Positions 9,746 to 24,440 of a DNA stretch of 64,000 nucleotides are shown here, in pieces. The translations under genes and the position numbers were made by a program. Each line of letters starts with the position of its first letter. The stretch's first letter is position 1. The notes below the pieces were generated by a model. It was given only the letters and a program-made list of their open reading frames with translations, had not been told where the DNA came from and made no database searches. The stretch lies in assembly GCA_009741485.1 (NCBI GenBank), contig CM019217.1, positions 31,472,061 to 31,536,060 on the forward strand. The letters run 5' to 3'. This DNA is from Malurus cyaneus samueli. Lineage: Eukaryota > Chordata > Aves > Passeriformes > Maluridae.

Positions 9746-10513
9746 TGCCTACATATATTTTCTGTCAGTTTTTATACTTTTGCGGCTGTGCTAATATTCC
9801 ATGGCAATACTTAGCACCTCTCTATTCCTGTAATGAGAATAAAAGCACCACCTCTTGTGTTGTTTTGCTAGTCAAAAGTCGATATAAAATTCTGTTAGTT
9901 TTTCAATAAAATAGTCTTTCCCCTTTGCAAGAGAGTGAGAGCACCACCTCCAGAAGTATGCCTGATCCCTGGATATCACTTCCCTAAAAGTGAAATCCTG
10001 GTTTTACTGAAATCAATAGTAAATCTCTTAACAAGTTCAGAATCCATCTTGCTTCACTTTTTATGCCTGCAGTACTTGCCAGTAAGTAAGAAGTCTGCTA
10101 TACAGCTCACAGCCTTAAACCCAGTGTGGTAAGCAGAGAAATCTTCCATAATTCTGGAGTCAGAACAGGATTTTTGTTGGATCACTGATAGTCTTGTAAT
10201 AAAGCTGAATACAGAGAAGAGTTATAAGTGCCTGACCTGTATATCCCAAGGTGGGTGCCTCATAGGAAGCCGCTTACAATGTCATGTGTAGCTGGTATGC
10301 AGGCTATTAAGTCTGAAAGTTGATGCTTCAAGGACACACCTGGGAATAAAGAAAACACAAGAGATCACCAGTGACTGCTACTGCAATGTTATCCTTTTCA
10401 GGGTTACAGATGGGAATTGTTGCTTGGGTCAAGGACATTTAGCTTGCACTAGAGGTGTCTGGTGAGATCACATAAGCATATTCTTGATATATTTGTCCTC
10501 TTCTACTTTCTAG

Positions 10514-10543
10514 GAACTCATTGTTCTGAGAACTCATTGTTCT
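10514..10543 (+). repeat. 16-bp tandem duplication, two copies
   Basis: GAACTCATTGTTCT occurs at 10514-10527 and again at 10530-10543, separated by GA, which gives a 16-bp period. The two copies are identical, which suggests a recent slippage or repair duplication. Confidence 0.8.
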
Positions 10544-13500
10544 TTATTATGTTCATTAAGCAGAATAAATTTCACACTTGGTTTTGCTGCTGTAGCTTCT
10601 CTGTACAGATGGGTGGTTCTGTTGTGAATTATACCATCATATAAGTGTATGATGTTCCTTTAGAAATAGTTCTCAGTCCAGCTGTCTGTGACCATTAATT
10701 TTTCAGTTCTCCATTGCTGTTTGTTTTTTTGCCCCCTTGCCTGTGAAGTGTATTGTTGTGGTGCTTATAAACCCATCTTATTCCCCATTGTTGGCCATGT
10801 AACACATTCCAGCACCACTACTGAGGATTTTCATAACGTTGGTTTTGGGTATGTACAGAACCACATTTATATTAAAGCACATGTAAATCCTACTTTACCA
10901 CATTGCAGAAGTTACTCAAAGTGAAGGTTGTTTAATTTTGTGTAGTTTGGCTTCACTAATTTACAGATCCAGATACATCTGGAAACATTTCCTCTAATTT
11001 ATTGTTTTTTTGCAGAAAGGACCTTTTAATTTAATCTTTCTTTTTTCCTAATGCAGCATCTGCTGGCACATTGTAGCTCATACTTTTGTATATTGCTTGT
11101 GAATAAACACACTCCAGAAATTGCAGTCTCTCACATGTAGAAGACCAATATTCAGCATTCCTGATGGGAAGAAAGGTCAGTAATCTTTCCTTACCTTTCC
11201 TCCAGCTAGACACAGGTGCTGGCTTTAGTGCTTAGGATAAATTAGAAAAATTGTGGTGTTTTTGTAATTCTTGCTTATTGAGACATCTTCCACAGGAATT
11301 TTTGTTTTGGTGAGTATCATGTAAACATAATCTTCATTGGCCAAGGTCATTCTAAATGTTCTAGATTCAATCATTCAGGACTACAGAGTTAACAAAGTAA
11401 TCCTTGTCAAGCTCAGTAAAAGAGCTTTTCATCTCCTCTGTATACTGGTAAGTATGGAGAAGACAACATTTGTGTCTTAGCATATATTAAATATCTAATG
11501 TGGAGCTCAAAGTGCAGAATTTTTGCTCTTGCAGCAAAGGTTTTTGAATTATTTTTTTTGGCAAATAATTGGGCATTTCTTTTGAGTCTTCACTTACAGA
11601 TTTGTGCACATGCTACTGTTTTTTTGCAGCTCTCCTGATTCTTTTTTGTCTTGCCCATTAGGTGCATCCCATTACTGCAGTGCCTGGTAACATTGTCAAC
11701 TATGAACGTTTTGTTCGCAGGTGGCAAACTGCCTTTATTTTTATAATTTTTATGGCATAATGTCTTGTTTGTTGACAATCTCAAAAAATATTTTTTATTT
11801 ACCTAACATACTCACTTTTGTTCAATTACTTCTGCATGTTCCTAGGAATTTGTCATGCTTTTGCTCATCATGCATTTGCACGTTTTCTTTATATGATCCA
11901 TACCTGTTAGGTGTTATGCTGAAGACTGCATGAAGATGATGACTCCTGCGTTGAAGAACAACTTTACACTATTCTTGCTAAATTGTTTGCTGCTGAACTT
12001 TTTGTTCTTTTCCTTTGGTTTGGTTTTTTCCCTGACATTTTTTCATTGAGTAAAAATGTGTCCGTTGTTTTCTGAAAGGCTCTTGTTTTCGTGTTGTTAT
12101 TGACTTGGGTCTCTCCCTTATGGGCTCCTTTACATATTCTGTCTAACCAGTTTTTTATAAACTCTGTGAAAATAGAATTCTAAGGTGCTGCATTATTCTT
12201 AGGAGCGTTATGAATGCTAGCATTTTAAATGTAATGCTGATTTTATAATTATTCCTGCTAAGAATTTCTAATGCATACTTTATGACAATATAAGGGAGAT
12301 TATAACATTGCAAAACTCGCTCTTGTGTCTTGTTAATACTGCTTGCAGCTACTGTCACCTGCAATGTAACCTAAAGATGTGGTTGAATCTCACACGGGTG
12401 GACATGCAGAAGTATGAATGGAAAAGAATGAAGTGTGCAAGATAAGTTTAAGTAACCTAGTGGGTGTAGGATTTGCAATCTGCTTGTTATTGGTGCTTGT
12501 TTTGTACTGGGATATCCCATCTGTCACAAGAATGACGCATCTTTTCATTGCAAACTTTTCTGGTGGGTGTTTTCTTTTACTTTTCTCAGGCTATTTCACT
12601 GGCAAGCTTCGCTGCCAGAATGCTTCCTGGGGTAAAGCTGCCTGAGCGCTTCTTTCTTTCTAGTGGAGACATAACTTCACAGGCTGTCACTAAAGCAGTG
12701 AATTGATTTCTAAGCACTTTTTGTTGTATTTTGATATTCCTATTATCTTCTGTCCCCTCATTTACTCAGAAAAATTACTGGATCAAATTCAAATTTCACA
12801 AATATTTCCCCTGTTACTGTCTTTTGAGTTGCTGATAATTCTTTGTGATGACTGGACAGAAAGTTTGCATATTTTACTCAGAAAAGTGAAACTTGCTTGT
12901 CTTACAAATAAATCTCCCTATCATGAATTTGCTTCTGTTGTTTTTTGGTCTATTCTCTTATACAGATATTCCAATGAAATAAATGAAATTTTCAGTAGTA
13001 ACGCTGCAAGGCAGCTCCAGTATATGTTTCATGTAAGCTTATACTGGTTCTGAAGACATGTTTACTAGGATTATTTTAAGGATTTATTCTGTAGGAACAT
13101 TTCTGTATATTGATTTGATAAGTGCAAATGCAGTACGTGATCAAATACTTTTTATAGAAACACAAAAATGTTGACATTTTTAATACACAAGAAACAAGGG
13201 ACTGTCTAATAATCATCTGTGAAATAAAATTATCTTGTGTCTTCTATATTCAGAAACTCTGAGCCTATACAGAGTAACAGAAAGAGTCATATGAGATGAC
13301 AAATTAGGTGTATAGTGTAACTGGAAAAATTAAATTACTATGTCAGCTATAGTAGGACGCTCATTGTTCAGTGTCTGTAATTGATGGACTCATTATCCAG
13401 TGTCAGGGCACCCATTGTAATCCTAAACCCAACTTTCATCTTTCAGGTGGAATTGTGGAGTTGGTTATGAGAAGTAAGGTACAACTCTCTTTGCATGCGT

Positions 13501-15641
13501 ACCTGCTTGCCTACTTGGGGCTGGAGTCTCTCTGTCTCTCTGTCTTAACAGAGACTGCTTTCAGGATTAAAAGCCCCAGCCCAGATCCAGTGATTACAGC
13601 TGCAGTAATTACAGTACTCCTAGTGAGCAAGAAGGGCCTTGCTGCAAACTTTCATTCATTTGAGGTGATTTTAGTCCACAGGGTGTCATTCAGGTAGCAG
13701 CCTCAAAATTGTGCTGTTCTTTCTCTTTCTTGCTTTAATTTATCTTGCTTCTGGAAAATTGGACCCTTCAGAGCCCAGAATATTTCAGATGGGATTTTTG
13801 CTGTTAGTGTCATTTGATAAGTATAGTGGATAAATATTGATATAGTTGTTTAAGTACCCTGACTTATTTGCCCTGAAATTAATTACTCAATTTAGTTTTT
13901 AGCTTTAACTTGGAATTCTTCTCAGCCACCATGCAGAACAGTATATCTGCTCAAGGCTACCTCTACACAATCTATGAAATGGATGTGCACAGAATTAGAT
14001 GCGATCATAAACATTGTTAAAAAGAGGCTTTCCAAAAGGACTTTCTCTTTTGTTCACAACACCTTGTTTGCACCAGGTTTCTGATCATCTTGGATCGCAC
14101 TGTTAGAGGAATGCATTTGATTCAGTTCTTGTTCCTGTTCATTATTTAACAAGGATAATGAAACATTTTGTTGTTCATAGCTAGAACAAAACAGCATGTT
14201 TTCCAGCATGCCCTGTAGTTCTATATACATACAAGTGGGCATAGTTAATTTTGTCATTTTCTCATGCCCTTTATTTCTCCAGAGTGTTCAGCAGCTTTAG
14301 GTTGTTTTTCCAGCTCTTCAACAACAAATGGCAGCAGTCTCTCCAATGCTGCTATTTTTGCTCCTTTGGAAGAGCAGACTTAAAACATCTTCTGTTGAAG
14401 TTGTAATGAAAGGGCATCAGTCGATCAGTTGCCCTTTTCCTTGCTGTCTTCCAGAACCATCTTCTGAATCCTCTGTAGATTTCATTGACTCCATATCCAT
14501 ATCCAAAGTTCAAATGTGACCTTTTTCTTTCAGTCTGCATCCATATGTTAAATACTAAATTTTGGAGCACTTGCATACATGTGACCTCTATGTCTTGTTC
14601 TCCCTGAGAATTTTGCTTTTAGGACTTTGTTTTGTCCTTCTATCTGTCATGAATGTTCTTCCGTATTTGTTCCCAGCTAAAGCTTATAATTCCTTATATT
14701 TGATCCTCTCATAGATCTTGCATTATGCCATGATTTCCAGGCTATCAGTGTAGAAAATATAAATCCACTGGCTTCTATTGCTTTTTGCAGTCCCTAGGCA
14801 ATTTTTTTTTCACACGTTTTCTGTATCAAACCGTGTTTCATTTTAAACTGTGACTATGCTTAGGAAACAATGACTTTAAAAATTACACGTTATCATGTCG
14901 TATATCCTGCCTGCGCATCAAATCCCTTCAATTGTGAAATCCTTTCAGTTGTGAAATACCAGGAATGTTCAGCTAGGAAGTCTTTTCCACATGTAGAGAT
15001 GGGCTTGATAGCATTCTAGTTAATGACTACTACTGGTAGGATCTCGAAGAAAGAACAGCAACAATGCAACTTCAGTCAAAACAATTTCAAAAGAGATAAA
15101 TTTAATAGTAAGAATGGGAAAAAAAGTTTGAGCAATCTGAAATGTTACATTATTCTGTAAATTTCTTTGAAGGATTTACTGACAAGTGTTCTTTGATTCT
15201 TGCTGTTCTTTTTGTTTGGATTGTGGCCACTGGACAAAGCCGTCTTCTTGGAATTAAGCTGTTGAAACCAGTACCTAGTGCTTTGTTAATTGTCCAGACA
15301 GATGGCTCATTTTAGTGAATCAGCATTGCCTTCAAAATTTCATGGTGTACTGGCACTGTTCAGAGAGGAGGGGCTATGGAGAAAGGAATTAATAGGAATC
15401 TTGAAATTAGTTCAGTGAAGGGAAGAAAATAGTAGAATAATCTTTAACCTGAAATTTCCAAGAACCTGAAATTCCCATTTTCAGGAATCCAGGAAAAAAG
15501 AAAAAAATCATCGCATTTTTTTTTTCTGTCACGAGTGACTTTTATTGATACAGTTAACTATTGCTTGGGTCTAAACTGATTTCTCTGGTACACTGTAAAG
15601 ACTTTAAAGCAGTAATAGTGTAAAGATGTGACAGAAGTATG

Positions 15642-15683
15642 TAATGAAATAATAAGCCTTTCTAATGAAATAATAAGCCTTTC
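15642..15683 (+). repeat. 21-bp tandem duplication, two perfect copies
   Basis: The 21-base unit beginning TAATGAAATAATAAG occupies 15642-15662 and is repeated without change at 15663-15683. The third unit breaks off after TAA. Perfect identity suggests a recent event, so copy number may vary between individuals. Confidence 0.9.
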
Positions 15684-18600
15684 TAAGTATGAAACAAAAT
15701 ATTCCAGCCATATGATTTTTTTTTCAGAATTTTAGTATTAGAAAATCTGGACTCAGCAGTAGTTAAAAGTAGTGCCTCTCTTTTAATGTCCAGTGTATTC
15801 CCTAGAGACTGTTCTCTCCAAGTCAAATTGGACTTTATGCCCTTGGCTCTGGAACTGAAGATGCCACTGATGCCAAAGGATCTTTCAGATACTTTATTTC
15901 CAGAGTCTCTAAAGTTCTGTAAGAGTCTGTTATACTGTTTTGATGAGACTTGTAGAGTGTAAAAAACTAGTCCAGCATAAGAAATATATTAGATCACATG
16001 CTGATTTAAGATAAACAGTTATGTACAGGAAAGTCATAGGCAGAGTTAGTCATGTATTTGAAGAAGATAAAGGACTAGGATGACCTCTTTATTCCCCTCT
16101 ATACAAACTGCAATAGGAATATGACCTTATGAGCAATTTTTTTCAACTGAAGTAGTGTTCAGCATAGCTTGGGAAACATTTACCAGGAAAATTAAATACC
16201 ATCTGGAATTGATATCCGTCTGTTTTATTTAGACCCATATTGTTTATATGTTTGTTGACATTTTTTTGAGGCATATGCAATGCTGAGTCATTTTTTATCA
16301 GCTGAGAATCGATTTCTTTCTTATGTTTCATCTGTCTCCTGCTACATCTACTGTTGTAATATTGTAAAAGCCCAGCTTCTTCACCATTTGGGTGATACTG
16401 GCTTGTATGGAGCATTGCAGTTCTGCTACTGAATCTGTTTTTTCCAATACTTTGTTATCTTCTCATGAACATGTCCCAGCTTCATTCTGGAACAGTCTTT
16501 TACCTTAGCATGACAGCCAGATTCTTTATCTGAAATAACTGCAAAAAGTATCATCTTCTACAGCACCTCTGTGCCATAAAGCAGCCTTGTACTAAACTGT
16601 CACTGCAACTGTTCTTCCAACTTGGTTTTTCATAGAAAGAACATATAGTTAATGCATTTCTTTTTTTTTTTTACCACATACCCAATGTTATCTGATCCAT
16701 CTTTCTACTTTCTGTTACCATCTTTCTTCAGTGTCTCCTCATAGTTTCTCTGAATCTCTCTGTATCATGTCTTTAGCTATTGCATGAATGCCTGTAATGA
16801 TCCTGAATTAGTGTGTCTTAGTTCTTTTGTCGAAGTGTTGCACGATTCCACTGTTCATTTTATCCCCAAAAATAATAAGAAAAAAATATTTAATACTGTG
16901 TATCTAGCATGCATAGCTTACCTGTGCCTTTGTTTTTTTTTCTTGGTAAATATCCATTTTTTTTTTCCAAACAGTTATTTTGTTTGCATCACCTATTTAA
17001 TTATCTGGTCTTAAATGTTTAAGTTATGTGTACAGACTCTTATTTCTTAATAGTTCTGTTAGGATTTTCAAAATCGATACAAATCATAGTTGGGAGGGTG
17101 GCTTAGTGCTGTGCTATTACCCTTTGTCTTGAGAAATTCACACTAATTATGGTTCTTCCATTGCCGTGTGTATTTCTGAATCTATTGTCCAAAGTCCATT
17201 TTCCTAAAACTTACCTGTATTTTAACGGAGTATATAAATCATGACAAATATACAATACCCAGGAATGCCTACAGCACCTCAAAGAATTTCAGGTGCTGTA
17301 CAATAGATTTATTTGAGTGATGGATGCATGTTCTGACCATGCCTAGTTCGGCATATTTAGGTGTAGCAAAAAGGAAGTTTTTCAGCTTCAGTGGCACTGT
17401 AAAACTTTTCAAGAGAAAGTATTAAGAACTGTCCTTATTTTGGAATGTTGCTTCCACTAAGGTCATCTCAGCTCGGGCGTTTTGGATCCTTTCACATTCC
17501 AAAGCGCAATGTCAGACTATCTTATTTTAGTGAGACCCATTATCTCTGTAAAATGAGTATCCATAATAGGGCAGTATGTTGACTTCAGTCACTTTTAAAA
17601 GCCTGAGAGAATCTCTAAATTCAGTGAAGGGTACTAAGTTCCTCTGAATTTCAAGGTTTATACATCCTTTATTCTGTAGTACTTTAGAGCTGAGGCAGAG
17701 ATTTGTGAATTTGGGTTTTGGTAAGTCATCTGTTCTGAATGTGTCAGATGGGGATTTTATTCCCACATTTGTGACCCATTGCATCCAAACTTGTGGCTTT
17801 ATTTAGAGTCAGTTCTGCAGATGGTTCTTCTGTGTGGGGCCAGGAGTTGGATTCAGTGATTCCAACTGCATATATTCTGTGATATATTAGTGCATATCTT
17901 AATTTCTGATTTTCAAGTTTTGTACTCTCCCTGCTCTTTTGTTAGTGGACTATGAGTCTGTCACTATGCAAATCAGTCGTGATCTTCCCATACATTTTTA
18001 AAACAATTTTTGTGCAGCTTATGAAATTCTGTAGATGCACCTTGTATGATGCATGAATAACTTTGAAATACTTGAGTTTTTCTCCAGATATCCTTTATTA
18101 TAAATTCCTTTTGCTTACAGAAAACGTACTCAGATATTTTCACTCAAATGACAATTCAAATAATGTCTCATATGTTCCAAAAGACATTTTCTGTCACTTC
18201 TTGAATCAGTGCCTAAAGCTTGTGATGTTTTTCACAGAGCTGGCCCTAAAATCTTCATTTTACCAGGTGGAGAAAGTGTCATCACTTCCACACCTCCATA
18301 GCTTTGCATACTGTTGAAATCAGAAACTTCACAGAAGATGCTGTACTCTGCCAAAAGCAGGAGATTGGCTTGAATTGCATTTCTCTCCTTGCTGGATTAC
18401 TGCCACCAATGAAGTTAACATTGTTTAAAGTGTTTGTCCAAAATAAACAATTTTCTGTACTTGCGGGGAAAGCTTACAGTACTGCTTATTTTTAGGCAGT
18501 TTTCTCCTGAGACCAGCATGTCTGGATGGTCACATTCAGAAAACTGCAGGATATCTGTGAATAGATTTACAGTAAACTTTACAGGTCATCTTTAGCTTGT

Positions 18601-20070
18601 GAGTTTTTAAACTGCTAATAAAATTGTTTATGTCCTTGTAAACAAGGTGAAATACCAGTCAACGGTGACTATGCATGTGTGAAAATTCTAGTGACAGCCA
18701 TAAAGTAGTCATAAAATTTAAGCTTGGCATAGCTTTAAAATCACTACAAGAAAAGCTGATATTGTTTGTTATCACAGCTATGGTCTTTGCCACCTACATT
18801 GCAGACATCAGAGCTTTCTAGAAGTTTCTGTTTAGCTGACACTGATGTTAATTTTAAGGGCTAATGACTGAGTTTGACTTAGAAGTATTATCATCAGAGA
18901 ATTAACAAGCTTTTTAAATTAAAACATTTGTATGACAGTAGCAGCCAAATATTCTCTCTCATAAAGCCCAAATTAATCAGAGAAGACTCCTGAAAAATCC
19001 TGTCCCTGAAGAAAATAAGTAGAAAAGCTGAGGTCACAGAGTAAACCACAAATCGCGCCGCTAATGTGGCTCAAAGATTTGTTAACACAGCTGTAAACTG
19101 CAAACGGAAATTTTCCAGAAAGCATTTCAGTGGTCCCTCTGTTGATATTGTTGATTAAAAATGGAAACGATCATGACCTGTTTAAGGGGAAAGCACAAAT
19201 TTGGTAACAGTCTTTTTTCATTTCCGCAAGCCTTATCTACCAATTTGTAGAAGCATTTTCTAAACCATAGGAAAAAGATGAAAGAGACTTATGTTTATGA
19301 CAACAGAAATTAAATTACATAGTAATAGCAATAATATTACCAATTTCATGCTTTTATCAATACTGCTCATCATGGATTGAGCTTCTATGTAGTAAACATT
19401 GAAAAAGCACCAAAAAAAGAGCTCCCCATTAGAAGGGCTACAGTTAAGCCAGCCTGGGTTTGTGCAATTGTTTATTATTTGAATTCTGATCAAAGCAGTA
19501 TTCTGAAATTCTCTGCTGTTCATTCATTCCAGATGTGTGTCGCAGCTATAATTTATATTAGGTGGGCAAGATGTGGCAGACTGAAACACTGATGTTTATA
19601 TACTGTGTATATCATATAATATGGGAAATATATCCCTATTATGTGATATCTTTTTTATTGCCCAGAGCAGCACCCTTACAATAATAATTTCATTTTTAAT
19701 TAACACTTGCATAGCTTTGGCTGCAGATTTTCTTCCCTCTCTGTATGTGAGAATACATCTACTGATTTATTTATCTTCAAACCTAATTTCAGATGGACCA
19801 AGAGTCTCAAACTGTTCTTTTAAATTCAGTGTCATATTTCATCAATTGAATGAACATCTAGAGCCATCTGCTCCCTTGAGTTCTGCTTTTTGGATTTTTT
19901 TACCTTGAATTGAGGTTCTCACAGTGGATTTTAATAGCAGTGGTATTGCCCACATTTTGTTGTGTGAAAGTGGGATGTTTGTGCCACTACAGAGTTTGGT
20001 ATTTTTCTCCTTAATCTATTTTACATCAAAAAACCACATCCTTAACTCTTGTTAATGTCCTCAGCTTTAG

Positions 20071-20425
20071 GTCCTGGAAGGCTTCTCTAGGGTGTCCCCA
20101 GAGCCTTCTCTTCCCCAGGCTGAACAGCTCCAACTCTTTCAGCCTGACTGACTATGAGAGGTGCTCCAGTTCTCTGATCAGCTTCATTAGACCTGCTCCA
20201 ACAAGTCCACGCTGTTCCTATGTTGGGGGCCACAGAGCTGGGTGCAGTGTTCAGATGGGGCCTCACCAGAGCACAGCAGGGGGACAGAAACCCTCCCTCT
20301 CCCTGCTGCCCAGGCTGCTTTGGATGCAGCCCAGGACACGTTCGGCTCTCTGGGCTGTGAGTGCTCGTTGCCAGCTCATGTTGAGCTTTTTGTCAATCAA
20401 CACCCCCAAGTAATTATTCCCAAGT
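20071..20425 (-). mobile_element. CR1 LINE fragment, minus orientation
   Basis: Read on the plus strand it shows the reverse complement of CR1: TTCCCCAGGCTGAACAGCTC, AGAGGTGCTCCAG, AGCTGGGTGCAGTGTTC, GGGGCCTCACCAG, GCAGCCCAGGACACG and the terminal AACACCCCCAAGT. It is more GC-rich than its surroundings. The open frame at 20242-20469 is only the antisense of this element. It is a truncated, inactive copy. Confidence 0.9.
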
Positions 20426-23400
20426 CAAAGTCAGTGGCACATCAAGACTCTGCAGTTCGGAAGAACTGAGGTGGAAATCAAGTACCAGCTTCTATACCCC
20501 AACTTTGGAGTAGAGAAAACAGCAGGAAACTTGGACTCACAGGAGTATTCTTGAGATGATGAATGCGGAACTCCTCTTGAGCTAAAGAGAGTACTGTGTA
20601 CATCCCTCCTGTGCTCTATGGGCATGCACAGAGTTGTGAAGGTCTGTAACTATTAGCGAATTTCTTTTTCTCTCCTTGAATGATGTTTTTTTTTGCTTTG
20701 GGGACTACTCACTGGGAAACAGTTAATTCTGTCCCCTTTGGAAAAACTGGATAGTAGGCAATGCTTTACAGTTTGCTGCAAGGACTTTTTAAAAAAAATT
20801 AGTTCCTGCTGTCTTTCAAATATGATCATCTCACAGAGGACTCAGATGAAGCTTCTTCTTTTTTCACATGACTATTTTTGTACAAACGAAGAAGGTGGAA
20901 GTAAACATTTTAAGGTTGTGAATGCCCCATTCAAACTATGCTTATCCCTGAAGCTAACACATGTTGAAATGCTTTTGCAGGATTTAGCTATGCATGTCCC
21001 TATTGGAGTGTCTGGAGCTGTATGCCATTAGAAAGTTTTTTTTGTTCTGTTTTTCTTTTTTTTCTTTCTTGTCTAAACTGAGCTTTAGATTCAAATGTAA
21101 ACAAACACAGTGCTGCCACTAGATTTGCAACAAGTCCCAAGAATACTTCAGTTATTTCAGACAGTTCTGTCTTCATCTTATTGCAACACCTCCACAAAAG
21201 CAGATAATGATTGATGTACTAAACATCTATGGGGAAAAAATAGCTTCAGTTCCAGTTAGACTTGAGAAGAGGCAAAAGTATTTTATTTTCTATCCAGATC
21301 CTTGAGGCACTTTCTGCTCAAATGACTCCACTCTTCTTCTGGTAAACAAAGTGTTCAAAATGAAGTTCCTAAGCCATGCTTTTGAGCAATAGTAACTGAA
21401 AGATTTCTTATGTCACTGTATCTACATGCCTAGTATGCCCATGCGTCAGTCACTCAAATACGTGGATTTATCTAAAATCAAAATTGATTCCAACACACTG
21501 CATTCCCCTATGGCTTTATCCTTAGCTGCTTGAATTGTCACAAAAGTCATATTAATAAAGACAGCTGCTTTTCATCAAAATAAAGTTTGTGATGCTGTTT
21601 TTTGAGTAGTGACAGGCCAAAGCTGTGCACATTAATTGAAATCCAAAGTTCAGAATGAAATTTCAACAAATTTTCTGGGATGTATATGTTTTTGTTGTTT
21701 TCAAGTTAATTTCTAGGTGGTTTTACATTTTACTCTTTCTTTCAGTATTTTTCACATGAATGCTCTTATGAATGTTATGGAGCAGCAAGCATTTTTTCTG
21801 GTTTCTAAAGACAAATGGATGGTTTGCAAATGACAAATTTGACCATTCCCAGCAAGCAAACAAGTTGACTGTTTTGTGTGAGCCATTCCTTTCCCTAATC
21901 ACATCTTTTAAGCTAAATGGCACTTTTTGCAGTTTTTCTCTCCCAAAATTTCGAAGGGCATGACTGTCATAAGGGAACATCATTTCTCTTTAGAAACGAG
22001 ATGAGGTTGCTACCTCATGGACTGTCAAGCCAAATCTGCCTGATGTATATGCTTTGTGAATAATATCATTAACAACTGCATGAAGCAGAAAGTCTCTTTA
22101 GAATCCATCTGCATTGTAGTTATCCAGAATGAAAAAATGTCTCAGCAGTATTTTCAGCAGTTTAGAAATGATTTAACCACAGTGATTGCTGTCTGATTTC
22201 TGCCTGGCAGATAGCAGTGGCTGAAAAATGATCTATGACATTACAGTGGCTCTCGAATACTGAATGCAATGAATAAACATGACCTTTAGATAGATAATTT
22301 AAGGTGTTTGGGTACATACAGTATATATATTAACAATTATTTTGTAGTTGGAAATTTTAATTTTTTTCCACTCTGTGTCTCTTCAACCATTTAGTCTTCG
22401 GGGAATTTAGAAAGCAGCATTAATTGCTTCCAAAATACTGGATATGTCCAATTCTATAGGGATGAGAGAAAACAGCTGTTGTAAAAATTTCAAGGAGTCA
22501 GTCTACCTCTTATCTTTCCTAACACAGGATCAGCTCTACAAACATGACCCTGAAAAAGGATGTCCTCGGTCAGTTCATGACTGGATTTTGGAATCTTCCT
22601 GTCATATTCTGTGCAGTAAGGTTGTGGAGTTAAAAGTGAGTTTACATCCATGTGTACAGGAACTACTTTCTCATTCTCTTCAGAGTTCTCTTCCTGCTTC
22701 TTATGACATGTGAAATTGAGGAAAAAACCTCACAAGTTTCACCATCAATCTCTGAGGAGCCTATCTTTGTCACATGTCTGTGTTGCATGCAAAGATTAAA
22801 AATACATAATTTCCAATAACATAATATTAGAAATATTCACTTGTCCTTTATCCTTCACCCAAGACTTCACAAAGAAAATTCTCAAAAGAGTTTGACCAGT
22901 TAGAAATCTACTTTGGGTCCTGTGAATCATCTTATTGAGGTTTATAACAAAAAGTGCTTGCACATGTTGGAGTGTTTAAGGTTTTGAAAGCAAAATCTTT
23001 AATTTCAAATTATATTATGTTTTTATTCTTCAAGATAGATTATAATTTTGTAAAAAAGAAAGCAAAAATACTTTCATATTACTTTTTTCATATTAAAAAA
23101 AATATTTTTCCCTATAGCTTGAGAGCAGCAAGATATGGCTTAACAATGAAGTTTCCATACTTGTCTTTTAAAAATGTCTTTATGTTCTTGCTTAAGATTT
23201 GGGATTATTTTTCCCCCTGAAAATTGTTTCCAGCACCCTACTGATGTTAATGATCCATTACTCTATCAGAATTCTCAGAGCCTAATTATGAAAGCTTTAT
23301 GAGTTTGATATCTTGCCAGATTTACTTTCAGACTGAGATTCTGTTTCTTTTTTGATGGTTTAGGTTTGTAGAATTTTTTTTAGTCTTTGTAATCATATCC

Positions 23401-24416
23401 AAGAAAAGCACCTTGATCTATTGCTCCTTGAGTAATAGGAGAATCCAACCTTGGATGATTACACAAGTCACTGTCTAGAACAGTTCAGTGTGCTTTTTGC
23501 AGGCAACATCTTAAAAAATTACAAAAAAAAAGAAAGAAAAAATTTTGATTGCTTTCCATTCTGCTAAGGATAGAAAGGGTAAATGCTGTTTCTTCTGGTG
23601 CTGATTTCTGAGCAATTTAATTAATCTATTTTGCACGTAAGGTAAACAAATTAATATCTCTACAAGTGAAACTTTCTTTTCATCCTAACAAGTACGAGAT
23701 TTTTTTACGCATCATAGGCTAGCAAAAAATCTTCCAACCTTTTCATGTATGTCTTGCCACCTTTCTTACATAAAGTCCTTATTTTATCAGCCATGATTTT
23801 AATAACAGATCTTCTGGAAGAAAAACTGTGTAAAAATTCCTTGGAGGATATTTCTAACTATTATTTAATCTTGTTTCATCTTCTGAAATCTAATATCAGG
23901 TATTCTCTTTTGAAAAAGTTTTCTATCAAATTATGAAATAATAACTCTCTGTATCTAATTGAATCTGAATTCATTTCAAAGGCAGTATTAAGATGATGAA
24001 GTAAATGTTGCTTGATCCTTCATATTTGGCAAAGGAGAGTGAATGGCAATAGTAGAAAAATTATGAATTACGCAGCAAGTCTTAGTACCAGTATAAACCT
24101 TGAGATGCTTGAATTTGACTAACACATCAGTCCTTAGTAGAGAACTGAACCCCTGCGGTTCAACCCCTAAGTCAAATCATTCCTTTTGATCCATTTCTTT
24201 GGAGGGTATTTTCCTGAAGTCTTAACCTTAATCAGCTTCTGCTTTACAGTCAGTGGACAGCTCAGCCCATTATCTTTGCACCATTCAGCCTGTCAGAATT
24301 CATTAGCTTGCCATCCACAGAGAACTCCCGCTGCAACCGTTTGTTAATTCATCTACAGCAAACTCTGAGGAATTTTGCTAAAGAGCCATTTTAGGCAAAA
24401 TAGTTGATTTATACTT

Positions 24417-24440
24417 CCTTTGGCACTATTTAGCCAAAGG
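24417..24440. repeat. Perfect 8-bp inverted repeat
   Basis: CCTTTGGC at 24417-24424 and GCCAAAGG at 24433-24440 are exact reverse complements with an 8-nt spacer. It is short and could be chance. Confidence 0.5.

Larger units (their letters stand above)
9746..20070. other. Intronic sequence without a recognisable gene
   Basis: This is AT-rich DNA with two small perfect or near-perfect tandem duplications (10514-10543 and 15642-15683), a near-duplicate at about 14930-14957 and scattered T tracts. Open frames such as the one at 13371-13697 have no family resemblance that I can see and no supporting splice structure. Confidence 0.7.

Noticed and set aside
20242..20469. Open frame in GC-rich sequence that could look like an exon
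   Set aside because: It lies inside a minus-orientation CR1 fragment.
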